A stretch of DNA of 37,881 nt, from contig DATJTI010000043.1 in the NCBI GenBank assembly GCA_035503615.1, forward strand, positions 1 through 37,881. Reading direction: 5' to 3'. The stretch is from AP-15 sp035503615. GTDB taxonomy: Bacteria > Pseudomonadota > Alphaproteobacteria > ATCC43930 > CGMCC-115725. This document shows positions 16,222 to 23,873 of this stretch, in pieces. Positions within the stretch are counted from its first letter, which is position 1; each line of letters starts with the position of its first letter. A model generated the notes under the pieces. The model was given only the letters and a program-made list of their open reading frames with translations, was not told the origin of the DNA and made no database searches. Both the position numbers and the translations under genes were made by a program.

Positions 16222-16269
16222 GCGAATGATTGATGGGCGCGAATGATTGATAGGTCGCGAATGATTGAT
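16222..16269. repeat. Three tandem copies of GCGAATGATTGAT (17/18-bp period)
   Basis: Identical 13-bp cores begin at 16222, 16239 and 16257, with variable 4-5 nt tails. Each copy contains an ATG. The second and third ATGs (16243 and 16261) are 18 nt apart and in the same frame as the small gene that follows, so the duplication has duplicated a possible start codon. It is iteron-like in look, but three copies and no replication gene nearby do not support an origin. Confidence 0.85.
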
Positions 16270-16518
16270 CGACGGGGACCGGACGGCAGCAGCGATCTCG
16301 CCGCGCCCACGGGCCGCCAACCGGTGGAAAAGGCGGTGCTCAAGGCGTTTGCGGCGGCACGCGACGCGGGACGATCCTCGGTCGAGTGCTATCGTGCGGG
16401 TGTCGCCGCCTGGTGCTCGGCATATCCGGATCAGGCGCCCGAATATGCCGCCAAGCGGGCGGTCGCGGTCATTCTCGCCGCTTGTGCGAGGCGGCGCGCC
16501 AAAGCCGCAGGGGCTTGA
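16261..16518 (+). CDS. Small hypothetical protein upstream of murA
   Basis: An 85-residue protein with codon use like the confirmed genes (G or C at most third positions). It has a conserved-looking core VEKAVLKAFAAARDAGRSSVECYRAGV, cut here at the first clear helix, then PDQAPEYAAKRAVAVILAA, and a basic C-terminus. The pattern suggests a compact helical protein. I do not recognise a named domain. The start is uncertain: ATGs at 16243 and 16261 are both in frame, because the 18-bp repeat carries the start codon, and neither has a clear Shine-Dalgarno site. Confidence 0.55.
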   Translation: MIDRRGPDGSSDLAAPTGRQPVEKAVLKAFAAARDAGRSSVECYRAGVAAWCSAYPDQAPEYAAKRAVAVILAACARRRAKAAGA

Positions 16519-16573
16519 CAACCGCTCCGCTCTCGCCTTGGCTCGGTGGATGCCGATCCGGGCCACACCAGAT

Positions 16574-16777
16574 ATGACCGCGAACACCCGAGCCGCCCGT
16601 GCCGAGCGCGACGATCGGCTCGGCCGGGCATTGCGAGAGAATTTGCGCCGGCGCAAGGAACAGATGCGGGCGCGCGGCGGCCCGGCCAAGCCCGCTGACG
16701 GCGAGCCGACCGGCATGGTGCCGCCGGACGATGGTGCCGGGCCGGACGGTGCCGGGCCAAACCGGCCACCCGCTTGA
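16574..16777 (+). CDS. Small basic hypothetical protein upstream of murA
   Basis: A 67-residue protein, highly charged and probably helical in its first half (ARAERDDRLGRALRENLRRR, then KEQMRARGG) with a disordered Pro/Gly tail. Short proteins with a RALRENLRRRKxQ-like stretch are often found beside murA in Alphaproteobacteria, which supports it as real, but no function is known. The ATG at 16550 is an alternative start. The tail includes a 15-bp tandem duplication (16730-16759) coding for two DGAGP units. Confidence 0.5.
   Translation: MTANTRAARAERDDRLGRALRENLRRRKEQMRARGGPAKPADGEPTGMVPPDDGAGPDGAGPNRPPA
16730..16759. repeat. 15-bp in-frame tandem duplication
   Basis: Two adjacent copies of GAYGGTGCCGGGCCR (16730-16744 and 16745-16759) differ at two bases. 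Both lie in the disordered tail of the small protein, shortly before its stop codon. Confidence 0.75.
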
Positions 16778-16894
16778 GCGGCGCATTTTTCTCCAGTAAA
16801 AGCAACCCTGACGGCGAAATCAGCGCCGATTGATGAGCCCGCTGCCGCGGTCGGGACCGCCCCCGCCCGGATGACGGCGCGCAGAGCCGAGGCG

Positions 16895-18178
16895 ATGGAC
16901 AGGATCCGGATCAGGGGTGGGGTGCCGCTCGACGGGGTGATCGCGATCGGTGGCGCCAAGAACGCCGCGTTGCCGTTGATGGCGGCCAGCCTGTTGACGG
17001 CTGAGACGTTGACCCTCGAAAACGTCCCCGCTCTCGCCGACATCACGACGATGGCAAACCTCCTGGTCCAGCACGGCGCCGCAGTAGCACCGGTTGGGAA
17101 TGGCGAGGCCGGCGGCCGCCGGTTCGACCTGTCGGCGGCGCATATCACGTCGACCACGGCACCCGATGACCTCGTGCGCAAGATGCGGGCGTCGTTTCTG
17201 GTCTTGGGACCGTTGCTGGCGCGCTGCGGACATGCGCGCGTGTCGCTGCCCGGCGGCGATGCCATCGGGATCCGCCCGGTCGATCTGCATATCGAAGGGC
17301 TGCGCCAGCTCGGCGCGCAGATCGGATTGCATGGCGGCTATGTCGATGCCCAAGCGCCAAAGGGATTGCGGGGTGCTGAAATCGTGTTTCCCTCGGTTTC
17401 GGTCGGTGCCACCGAGCATCTGCTGATGGCGGCGACCCTGGCTGAAGGCGAGACCGTGCTGGTCAACGCCGCGCGCGAGCCCGAAGTCGGTGATCTCGCC
17501 ACCTGCCTTCAGGCGATGGGGGCATGTATCGAAGGGGTCGGCAGCGATTGCCTGCGCATCGTCGGCGCCGGGCGGCTGCACGGCGCCAATCACCGCATCA
17601 TCCCCGACCGCATCGAGACCGGCACCTATATCATGGCGGCGGCCGCAACCGGCGGCGAATTGCGACTTGCCCGCGCCCGGCTCGATCTCGTCACCGCCGC
17701 CGCGAGCGTCCTTGACAATGCCGGGGTCGAGATCACCGCGACCGAGGACGGCGCGATCGTGCGCCGGCGCGGCGATCGCCTTGACGGCGTCGATGTGATG
17801 ACCGAGCCCTATCCCGGCTATCCGACCGACCTGCAAGCCCAGTTCATGGCGCTGATGGCCACCGCGCGCGGCGCCGCGATGATCACCGAAACGATCTTCG
17901 AAAACCGCTTTATGCACGTTCCCGAACTGGCCCGGATGGGCGCCAATATCAATGTGCACGGCGCCTCGGCGATGGTGCGCGGCGTCGAGCGGCTGATGGG
18001 CGCGCCGGTGATGGCGACCGATCTGCGCGCCTCGGTCTCGCTCGTCATTGCCGGACTAGCGGCCGAGGGCGAGACCGTGATCAGCGAGGTTGGTCATCTC
18101 GACCGCGGCTATGAGCGGCTCGAAGAGAAGCTCGCTGCCTGCGGCGCGCGCATCGAGAGGCTCGACGATGGCGGATAG
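16895..18178 (+). CDS. murA: UDP-N-acetylglucosamine 1-carboxyvinyltransferase (MurA), Asp at the fosfomycin-target position
   Basis: A 427-residue enzyme for the first committed step of peptidoglycan synthesis: transfer of enolpyruvate from PEP to UDP-GlcNAc in the cytoplasm. The N-terminus MDRIRIRGGVPLDG and GAKNAALPLMAASLL (catalytic Lys-Asn pair), RPVDLHIEGLRQLGA, the catalytic Asp in YPGYPTDLQAQFMAL and the Arg in TDLRASVSLVIAG are all intact. The loop normally written SLPGGCxIG, which holds Cys115 in E. coli, reads SLPGGDAIG here, with Asp122 (codon GAT at 17258-17260). Cys-to-Asp at this site keeps activity and gives fosfomycin resistance in other bacteria. An upstream ATG at 16871 adds eight residues but lacks a ribosome site. 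It overlaps the DUF2948 gene by 11 nt and heads the his block. Confidence 0.95.
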   Translation: MDRIRIRGGVPLDGVIAIGGAKNAALPLMAASLLTAETLTLENVPALADITTMANLLVQHGAAVAPVGNGEAGGRRFDLSAAHITSTTAPDDLVRKMRASFLVLGPLLARCGHARVSLPGGDAIGIRPVDLHIEGLRQLGAQIGLHGGYVDAQAPKGLRGAEIVFPSVSVGATEHLLMAATLAEGETVLVNAAREPEVGDLATCLQAMGACIEGVGSDCLRIVGAGRLHGANHRIIPDRIETGTYIMAAAATGGELRLARARLDLVTAAASVLDNAGVEITATEDGAIVRRRGDRLDGVDVMTEPYPGYPTDLQAQFMALMATARGAAMITETIFENRFMHVPELARMGANINVHGASAMVRGVERLMGAPVMATDLRASVSLVIAGLAAEGETVISEVGHLDRGYERLEEKLAACGARIERLDDGG

Positions 18179-18638
18179 GGGTGCCGCCGGCCCGCTCAAG
18201 CTGCGTGCCGAGGACAGCGATGATTTGGTCGTGTTGTCGGCCTGCCTGCAGGACGCTCTGGTACCGGTGCGCGATCTCGCCTATGTCCCCGACGAGCAGC
18301 TGTTCGTGTTCGTCGCCAACCGGTTTCGCTGGGAGCGGCGGATCCCGCAGGAGGCCGGCATTAACGAGCGCCAGCGCGTGCTGTGCGCGGTCTCGTTCGC
18401 CGACGTTTCTGCTGTCGCCTATCGCGGGTTTCGGCGCAGCGACGAGGAGCGGATCCTGGCGTTGCTGGCGATTCGTGCCGAAGCGCACACGCCGGGCGGC
18501 ATCGCGATCCGCCTCGAATTCTCGGGTGACGCTACGATCCGGCTCGATGCCGCTCGCGTGCGCTGCCGCGCCAGGGATCTGGGCGAGCCCTGGCCGACCC
18601 GGTGGCACCCGCGGCACGATGAGGACCGCCACCAATGA
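18168..18638 (+). CDS. DUF2948 family protein
   Basis: A 156-residue cytoplasmic protein that matches the DUF2948 family by its sequence pattern (LKLRAEDSDDLVVLSACLQD, then FVANRFRWE) and by its classic place directly after murA in Alphaproteobacteria. Its function is not known. The ATG lies inside the end of murA (11-nt overlap), and the stop overlaps the hisG ATG (ATGA), so it is translated as part of the murA-his operon. No signal peptide, membrane segment or catalytic motif is visible. Confidence 0.85.
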   Translation: MADRGAAGPLKLRAEDSDDLVVLSACLQDALVPVRDLAYVPDEQLFVFVANRFRWERRIPQEAGINERQRVLCAVSFADVSAVAYRGFRRSDEERILALLAIRAEAHTPGGIAIRLEFSGDATIRLDAARVRCRARDLGEPWPTRWHPRHDEDRHQ

Positions 18639-19324
18639 CCGCCGCTTTTGAAGATCGCCTGATTCTGGCGCTGCCCAATGGCCGGATCCTCTCCGAGGTG
18701 ATGCCGCTGCTGCACGCCATGGGGGTCGAGCCTGAGCCGGAATTTGCCGACCCGGCGTCGCGCCGGCTGCGATTTGCCACCAGCGATCCTGGCCTCGACC
18801 TGATCCGGGTGCGCAGTTTCGACGCTGCCACATTTGTCGCGTTCGGCGCGGCACAGCTCGGCGTGGCCGGCAACGACGTGCTGATGGAATTCGACTATTC
18901 GGAGATCTATGCCCCGCTCGATCTCGAAATCGGCTATTGCCGGATCGCCGTCGCCGCGACCGCCGATTGGGTGGCGCGCGAAGATGGGCAGCGCGCGAGC
19001 CATATTCGGGTCGCAACCAAATACCCCGAGATCACGCGCCGCCATTTCGCCGCGCAGGGCGTCCAGGCGGAATGCATCAAGCTCAATGGTGCTATCGAGC
19101 TCGCCCCCCGGCTCGGCTTGTGCCGGCACATTGTCGACCTGGTGCAGACCGGGGCGACGCTGAAGGCGAACGGGCTGGTCGAGACCGAACGCATCGCCGA
19201 GGTCAGCTCCCGGCTGATCGTCAATCGTCCGGCGCTGAAAACCCGGCCGGAGGAGATCGGCGGCTGGATCGAGCGTTTCCGGGCCGCCGTCGATGCGTTT
19301 CATGGAGGTGCCGGTGCCGGCTAG
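18635..19324 (+). CDS. hisG: ATP phosphoribosyltransferase, short form (HisGs)
   Basis: A 229-residue enzyme that catalyses the first step of histidine synthesis, joining ATP and PRPP. It has the HisG core LILALPNGRIL, the VGVAGNDVL-like stretch (LGVAGNDVLMEF), IRVATKYPEITRRHF and the PRPP loop DLVQTGATLKANGL. The length corresponds to the short form without the C-terminal regulatory ACT-like domain, which in known systems works as a hetero-octamer with HisZ. No hisZ lies in this window, so it should be elsewhere. The start overlaps the previous stop by 4 nt. Confidence 0.95.
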   Translation: MTAAFEDRLILALPNGRILSEVMPLLHAMGVEPEPEFADPASRRLRFATSDPGLDLIRVRSFDAATFVAFGAAQLGVAGNDVLMEFDYSEIYAPLDLEIGYCRIAVAATADWVAREDGQRASHIRVATKYPEITRRHFAAQGVQAECIKLNGAIELAPRLGLCRHIVDLVQTGATLKANGLVETERIAEVSSRLIVNRPALKTRPEEIGGWIERFRAAVDAFHGGAGAG

Positions 19325-20618
19325 GCTGTCGACCCGCGACCCGGATTTTGCCGCAGCGTTCGACCGGCTGGTCGAGGCCAAGCGCGAGATCGCTGCCGAT
19401 GTCGATGCCGCGGTTGCCGCGATCATCGAGGATGTCGCACATCGCGGCGATGCGGCGCTGCTCGACTATACGCGGCGCTTTGACGGGATCGGCCTCGAGG
19501 CCAGCGAGCTGCGCCTGTCGCAAGCCGAGATCGCCGCGGCCGCGGCGACGGTACCGGCCGAGACGGTGGCGGCGCTGCGCCAGGCGGCGGAGCGGATCGA
19601 GAGCTTCCATCGCCGCCAGCTGCCGGCGGCGCTCGATTACACCGACTCGCTCGGACTGCGGCTCGGCGCGCGCTGGCGCCCGGTCGCCGCCGCCGGGCTC
19701 TACGTGCCGGGCGGTACCGCGTCCTATCCGTCCTCGGTGCTGATGAACGCGATCCCGGCAAAGGTCGCCGGTGTCGAGCGGCTGGTCATGACCGTGCCGG
19801 CGCCGGGCGGTGCGCTGAGCCCGCTGGTGCTGGCAGCGGCCGAACTTGTCGGCATCGACGAAATCTACCGGGTCGGCGGCGCCCAGGCGGTCGCTGCACT
19901 CGCCTATGGCACGGCGACGATCCGTGCGGTCGACAAGATCGTCGGCCCGGGCAACGCCTATGTCGCGGCGGCCAAGCGGCGCGTGTTCGGCCGGGTCGGC
20001 ATCGACATGATCGCCGGGCCCTCGGAAATCCTGGTCGCCGCCGATGCCGGCAACGATCCTGAATGGATCGCCGCCGATCTCTTGTCCCAGGCCGAGCACG
20101 ACCGCTCGGCGCAGGCGATCCTGATCACCGACGATAGCGGGTTTGCGGCGGCGGTCGAGGCGGCGGTCGAGCGCCGGCTCGCGCTGTTGCCACGAGCCGA
20201 AATCGCCGGCGCCAGCTGGCGGGAGAATGGCGCGATCCTGCTCGTTGCCGATTGGCGCGATGCGCCGCCGCTGATCGACCGGCTAGCTCCGGAGCATCTC
20301 GAACTCGCACTTGATGCCGCCGATCGGCTGGCCGAAGAGGTTCGGCATGCCGGTGCGATCTTTCTCGGCCGCTGGACCCCCGAGGCGATCGGCGACTACA
20401 TCGCCGGACCCAATCACGTGTTGCCGACCGCGCGCAGCGCACGCTTTGCCTCGGGTCTCGGTGTTCTCGATTTCATGAAACGGACATCGCTGGTGCGCTG
20501 CGAGGCGGCGGGCTTTGCTGCGCTGGCGCCGGCGGCGATCCAGCTTGCCGAGGCCGAAGGGCTCGACGCCCACGCGCAGTCGCTGTCGGTCCGGCTCGAC
20601 CGGCACAGGGCGCGATGA
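19314..20618 (+). CDS. hisD: Histidinol dehydrogenase
   Basis: A 434-residue Zn-dependent, NAD-linked enzyme that oxidises L-histidinol to L-histidine in two steps. Family signatures are present in order: GLYVPGGTASYPSSVLMNA, VGGAQAVAALAYGT, KIVGPGNAYVAAAKR, GIDMIAGPSEILV, the metal-site QAEHD, and the C-terminal PNHVLPTARSARFASGL. The GTG at 19314 has GGAGG 5 nt upstream and gives a normal-length protein; an ATG at 19293 would add seven residues. Either way it overlaps the end of hisG. The stop overlaps the UPF0262 start (ATGA). Confidence 0.96.
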   Translation: MPARLSTRDPDFAAAFDRLVEAKREIAADVDAAVAAIIEDVAHRGDAALLDYTRRFDGIGLEASELRLSQAEIAAAAATVPAETVAALRQAAERIESFHRRQLPAALDYTDSLGLRLGARWRPVAAAGLYVPGGTASYPSSVLMNAIPAKVAGVERLVMTVPAPGGALSPLVLAAAELVGIDEIYRVGGAQAVAALAYGTATIRAVDKIVGPGNAYVAAAKRRVFGRVGIDMIAGPSEILVAADAGNDPEWIAADLLSQAEHDRSAQAILITDDSGFAAAVEAAVERRLALLPRAEIAGASWRENGAILLVADWRDAPPLIDRLAPEHLELALDAADRLAEEVRHAGAIFLGRWTPEAIGDYIAGPNHVLPTARSARFASGLGVLDFMKRTSLVRCEAAGFAALAPAAIQLAEAEGLDAHAQSLSVRLDRHRAR

Positions 20619-21124
20619 CCACTGCCGGCACCGGGAAAATGGCAGGCGATGCCCGAGCCGGCTGCCATATCGTCAACATCACGCTCGATGAGGACAGCGT
20701 GGTCAGCCGCAGCGCCGATATCGAGCACGAACGGGCGACGGCGATCGCCGATCTGCTCGAAGAAAACACCTTCGTCCCGGTATCAGGACGCCAGGGGCCG
20801 TTCGACCTCCATCTGGCGATCGCCGAAAACCGGCTCAACCTCGATATCCGCTCGCGGTCGGACAGGTCGGTGGAGACGATCGTGCTGCCGCTCGCCCCGT
20901 TCCGCGGCATCGTCAAAGACTATTTCATGGTCTGTGAGAGCTATTACGCCGCGGTCCATGCCTCGCGGCTGGCCCAGATCGAGGCGATCGACATGGGCCG
21001 CCGGTCGCTGCATGACGAAGGCTCGGCGCTGCTGATCGAACGGCTGGCCGGCAAGGTGGCAATCGACCATGCGACCGCGCGGCGTCTGTTCACGCTGATC
21101 TGCGTGCTGCATTTGCGCGGGTAG
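20615..21124 (+). CDS. UPF0262 family protein
   Basis: A 169-residue protein of the UPF0262 family, recognised by HIVNITLDEDSVVSRS, EHERATAIADLLEENTFVPV, FRGIVKDYFMVCESYY and the C-terminal ARRLFTLICVLHLRG. The function is unknown. The position after hisD in the murA-his-maf block is the conserved alphaproteobacterial one. Its first 15 residues are extra compared with the core. Maf begins only 8 nt downstream, whereas in many relatives a phosphatase gene and infA lie in between. Confidence 0.9.
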   Translation: MTTAGTGKMAGDARAGCHIVNITLDEDSVVSRSADIEHERATAIADLLEENTFVPVSGRQGPFDLHLAIAENRLNLDIRSRSDRSVETIVLPLAPFRGIVKDYFMVCESYYAAVHASRLAQIEAIDMGRRSLHDEGSALLIERLAGKVAIDHATARRLFTLICVLHLRG

Positions 21125-21132
21125 GAGTCGCC

Positions 21133-21723
21133 ATGGCCTCCGTGCTGGTGCTGGCTTCGGCCTCGCCGCGCCGGCTTGAACTGCTGCGGCAGATCGGGGT
21201 CGTGCCCGACCGGGTCGACCCGGCCGCGATCGACGAAACCCCGCTGCGCGACGAAACTCCGCCGGCACATGCGCTGCGGCTCGCCAACGAGAAGCTGCGC
21301 ACGGTGTTGTCGCGCCATCCCGACGCCTATGTCCTGGCCGCCGACACTGTCGTCGCTTGCGGCCGGCGCATCCTGCCAAAGCCCGAGGACGAGGCCAGCG
21401 CCCGCCATTGCCTCGAACTGTTGTCGGGCCGGCGCCATCGCGTCCATTCCGGGGTCGCGCTCGGCTGCCCGGACGGGCGGCTGGCATTGCGCCGGGTCGA
21501 CAGCCGGGTCGGGTTCAAGCGCCTGAGCCGGGACGAGATCGCCGCATATCTGGCAAGCGGCGAATGGCGCGGCAAGGCCGGCGGCTACGCGATCCAGGGC
21601 CGCGCTGCGGCGTTGATCCGCTTCATCTCTGGCTCCTATTCCAATGTCGTCGGATTGCCGTTGTTCGAGACCGCGCAGCTGCTGGCCGGCCGCGGCTATC
21701 GCTCGCAATGCGCCGCGAATTGA
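21133..21723 (+). CDS. maf: Maf-like nucleoside triphosphate pyrophosphatase
   Basis: A 196-residue house-cleaning pyrophosphatase that hydrolyses canonical or modified NTPs to NMP and PPi. It starts with the Maf signature LVLASASPRRLELLRQIG, and has the catalytic ADTVVACGRRILPKP and later GYAIQGRAAALI with SGSYSNVVGLPLFE. Substrate class (dTTP/UTP or m7GTP type) cannot be fixed by eye. It overlaps the RNase E/G start by 16 nt, which indicates coupled expression with rRNA and mRNA processing. Confidence 0.94.
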   Translation: MASVLVLASASPRRLELLRQIGVVPDRVDPAAIDETPLRDETPPAHALRLANEKLRTVLSRHPDAYVLAADTVVACGRRILPKPEDEASARHCLELLSGRRHRVHSGVALGCPDGRLALRRVDSRVGFKRLSRDEIAAYLASGEWRGKAGGYAIQGRAAALIRFISGSYSNVVGLPLFETAQLLAGRGYRSQCAAN

Positions 21724-22889
21724 TCATCGCCGCCGGCCCCGGCGAATGGCAGGCAGCACTCCTCGAAGATGGTATCGCGGTCGAATTGCGGATCGAGCGC
21801 GGCGATGGCTACGAGGCGGGCAGCATCCATCTCGGTCGGGTCCGGCGGCTTTTGCCGGCGCTCGGCGCGGCCTGGGTCGAGATCGGCGGCGAGCGGCTCG
21901 GCTTTCTGCCGCAGAGCGCGGTCCTGCCGCGTGGGCGGCGGCTTGACGAAGGCGAGCGGGTCGTCGTGCAGATCCGCCGCGAGGCGCAGGGCGGCAAGGC
22001 GGTGCGGCTGACGACCGGTCTCGAACTGCCTGCGAGCGTGGCCGAAATCATCTCCGGCCATGCCGCCCGCCGCGATCCGCCGGCGCGCCTTCACCCGCCG
22101 GCCGGCTTTGCCGCCGCTCTTGCCGCAGCAATGGCGGCGGTGGATGCGATCGCCGTCGACGAGCCGGCGGTGATCCCGGCACTTCGCACCGCATTTCCGG
22201 ATACCGAAATCGGGCACCAGCCCGAAACGCGGTGGCCGGTCGATCTCAATGCGCTGTTCGACGAGGCGCTGGCGCCGAGCCTGGCATTGCCGGGCGGGGG
22301 ATCGGTGCATTTCACGGCGACGGCGGCGGCGATGATGATCGATGTCGACAGCGGCACGCCCGAATCGGGTTCCCCGGCGCAATCAGCGCTCACGGTCGAT
22401 CTCGCCGCCACTCGTCTCGTCGCCCGACAGCTGCGGCTGCGTCAGCTGGGTGGCGGCATCGTCGTCGATTTTGCCGGTCTCGACGACCGCCGGGCGCGCG
22501 AGCGGGTGGCGGGCAGGCTCGGCCGCGCGCTCGCCGGCGATCCGGCAAAGCCGCAGCTCCTCGGCTGGACCAGGCTCGGCCATTTCGAGCTGGTACGACC
22601 GCGCCGGCTGCGTCCGCTCGGCGAAGCGCTGCTCGAACCCGCGGCCGGCGGCGCGCTGGTCAAGACGCCGGTCACTGTGGCCTTTGCGGCGCTGCGCGCG
22701 CTGCACCGCGCCGACCGGGCGCAGCCGGGGCAGCGCTGGCGGCTGATTGTCGCACCCCTGGTAGCGGCGGCGCTGGCGGGCCCGGCGGCAGAGGGGCGGC
22801 GCGGTCTCGAACAGAGGCTCGGGCGCGAGGTCGCCGTCCTCGCCGATCCGCAGCTCGATAGCGCGCAGTTCCAGATCGTCTCGCTGTAA
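21708..22889 (+). CDS. Ribonuclease E/G family protein, reduced form
   Basis: A 393-residue endoribonuclease-like protein of the RNase E/G family. The S1-type RNA-binding region (GSIHLGRVRRLLPALGAAWV, then GERLGFLPQS) is at residues about 35-70. The catalytic DNase I-like region keeps both Mg-binding Asp motifs, MMIDVDSGTPES and VVDFAGLDD, with VARQLRLRQLGGG between. Two standard parts are missing: the segment with the RTAG-like residues that read the 5' monophosphate, and the CPxC Zn-link after GHFELVRPRRLRPLGE, where no Cys is present. The protein is about 100 residues shorter than E. coli RNase G. Short RNase E/G paralogues are known beside maf and yacG in Alphaproteobacteria. A full RNase E is presumably encoded elsewhere. 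Confidence 0.85.
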   Translation: MRRELIIAAGPGEWQAALLEDGIAVELRIERGDGYEAGSIHLGRVRRLLPALGAAWVEIGGERLGFLPQSAVLPRGRRLDEGERVVVQIRREAQGGKAVRLTTGLELPASVAEIISGHAARRDPPARLHPPAGFAAALAAAMAAVDAIAVDEPAVIPALRTAFPDTEIGHQPETRWPVDLNALFDEALAPSLALPGGGSVHFTATAAAMMIDVDSGTPESGSPAQSALTVDLAATRLVARQLRLRQLGGGIVVDFAGLDDRRARERVAGRLGRALAGDPAKPQLLGWTRLGHFELVRPRRLRPLGEALLEPAAGGALVKTPVTVAFAALRALHRADRAQPGQRWRLIVAPLVAAALAGPAAEGRRGLEQRLGREVAVLADPQLDSAQFQIVSL

Positions 22890-22905
22890 CCATATCGGTT
22901 GGGTG

Positions 22906-23088
22906 ATGACCGCCGATTCGCTCCCCCCGCCGCCGCGACCCTGCCCGATCTGCGGCAAGCCGGCGATCCAGGCTCACCGCCCGTTCTGCTCGGCCCGCTG
23001 CGCCCAGATCGATCTCGGCCGCTGGCTCAAAGGCACCTACCGGATCGAAACCGACGAACCCCCGGAGGATGGCGACAAGGAAAGCTGA
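22906..23088 (+). CDS. yacG: DNA gyrase inhibitor YacG (zinc-finger protein)
   Basis: A 60-residue zinc-ribbon protein; E. coli YacG binds the GyrB C-terminus and inhibits gyrase. The four Cys ligands are visible as CPICGK and FCSARCAQIDLGRW, with the family GRWL and YRIE-like end followed by an acidic tail (EPPEDGD). A GTG at 22903 directly precedes the ATG and is less likely. The gene sits 16 nt after the RNase E/G gene, the usual place for yacG. Confidence 0.92.
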   Translation: MTADSLPPPPRPCPICGKPAIQAHRPFCSARCAQIDLGRWLKGTYRIETDEPPEDGDKES

Positions 23089-23164
23089 GCGGGCGGCCAA
23101 AACCGTGATTGACGCCCCGCACGCGGTCATCGAGCATGTCCGAGGTCAGCGCTTGGGGGAGCAG

Positions 23165-23794
23165 ATGACCGTATCACAGCGCGCGAACCATTACCGCGTC
23201 ATCTATGCCGACCCGCCTTGGACTTTTGCGACGTATTCGCGCAAGGGCAAGGGTCGCAGCGCCGAAGCCTGGTACGACTGCATGTCGCTCGCCGACATCA
23301 AGGCGTTGCCGGTGGCGGAATGCGCAGCGGATGATTGCGTTCTCTTGCTGTGGATCACCGACCCGCTGCTGCCGACCGCATTCGAGGTGATCGGCGCCTG
23401 GGGCTTCACCTACAAGACTGTCGGCTTTTACTGGGCAAAGCTGAACAAGTCGGCAGACCCGGTGGCTTATACCGAGGCCAGCCTGTTCACCGGCCTCGGC
23501 TTCTGGACGCGGGCCAACCCGGAGCTGTGCCTGTTGGCGACGCGCGGCCACCCGAAGCGTCGCCGCGCCGATGTGAGAAAGCTGATCGTCTCGCCTCGCC
23601 GCGAGCACAGCCGCAAGCCCGATGAGGCCTATGCCCGCATCGAGGCATTGTGCGACGGGCCCTATCTGGAGCTGTTCGCGCGCTCGTCCCGCACGGGCTG
23701 GGATTGCTGGGGCCTGGAATCGGATTTGCGGCGACCGGGGCCGCGACGCTGGTCCGCCAGCCGCCATCCCGATGCCCCCGAAGCCGCGGACTAG
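23165..23794 (+). CDS. MT-A70 family N6-adenine methyltransferase
   Basis: A 209-residue MT-A70-type methyltransferase that would methylate adenine N6 in DNA or RNA. The catalytic tetrad DPPW is in VIYADPPWTFATYS (about residues 14-17), followed by LLLWITDPLLP and the C-terminal REHSRKPDEAYARIEALCDGPYLELFARSSRTGWDCWG region (given here only as landmarks: REHSRKPDE and ELFARSSRTGWDCWG). The ATG at 23165 has GGGGGAG just upstream; an in-frame ATG at 23069 would overlap yacG and add a weak N-terminus. No restriction endonuclease, phage gene or specificity subunit lies nearby, so it is an orphan enzyme. Such genes are common in phages, which suggests transfer, but this is not shown. Confidence 0.87.
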   Translation: MTVSQRANHYRVIYADPPWTFATYSRKGKGRSAEAWYDCMSLADIKALPVAECAADDCVLLLWITDPLLPTAFEVIGAWGFTYKTVGFYWAKLNKSADPVAYTEASLFTGLGFWTRANPELCLLATRGHPKRRRADVRKLIVSPRREHSRKPDEAYARIEALCDGPYLELFARSSRTGWDCWGLESDLRRPGPRRWSASRHPDAPEAAD

Positions 23795-23873
23795 CCAGCC
23801 GAAGATATCGGCGAGGCTTCATTGGCCGTTAAGACATTCCAGGGACGATCCCCCGGCTCACTCGGGCGGCGGG

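Noticed and set aside
16222..16269. Possible CRISPR or replication iterons
   Set aside because: Only three copies, with 4-5 nt between cores, and no cas, rep or dnaA-box cluster nearby.
23089..23164. tRNA gene after yacG, as in some relatives
   Set aside because: The sequence has no T-arm or acceptor pairing; nothing resembling a tRNA.
23069..23164. N-terminal extension of the MT-A70 protein from the ATG at 23069
   Set aside because: It overlaps yacG, lacks a ribosome site and adds atypical residues; the ATG at 23165 has a strong site.
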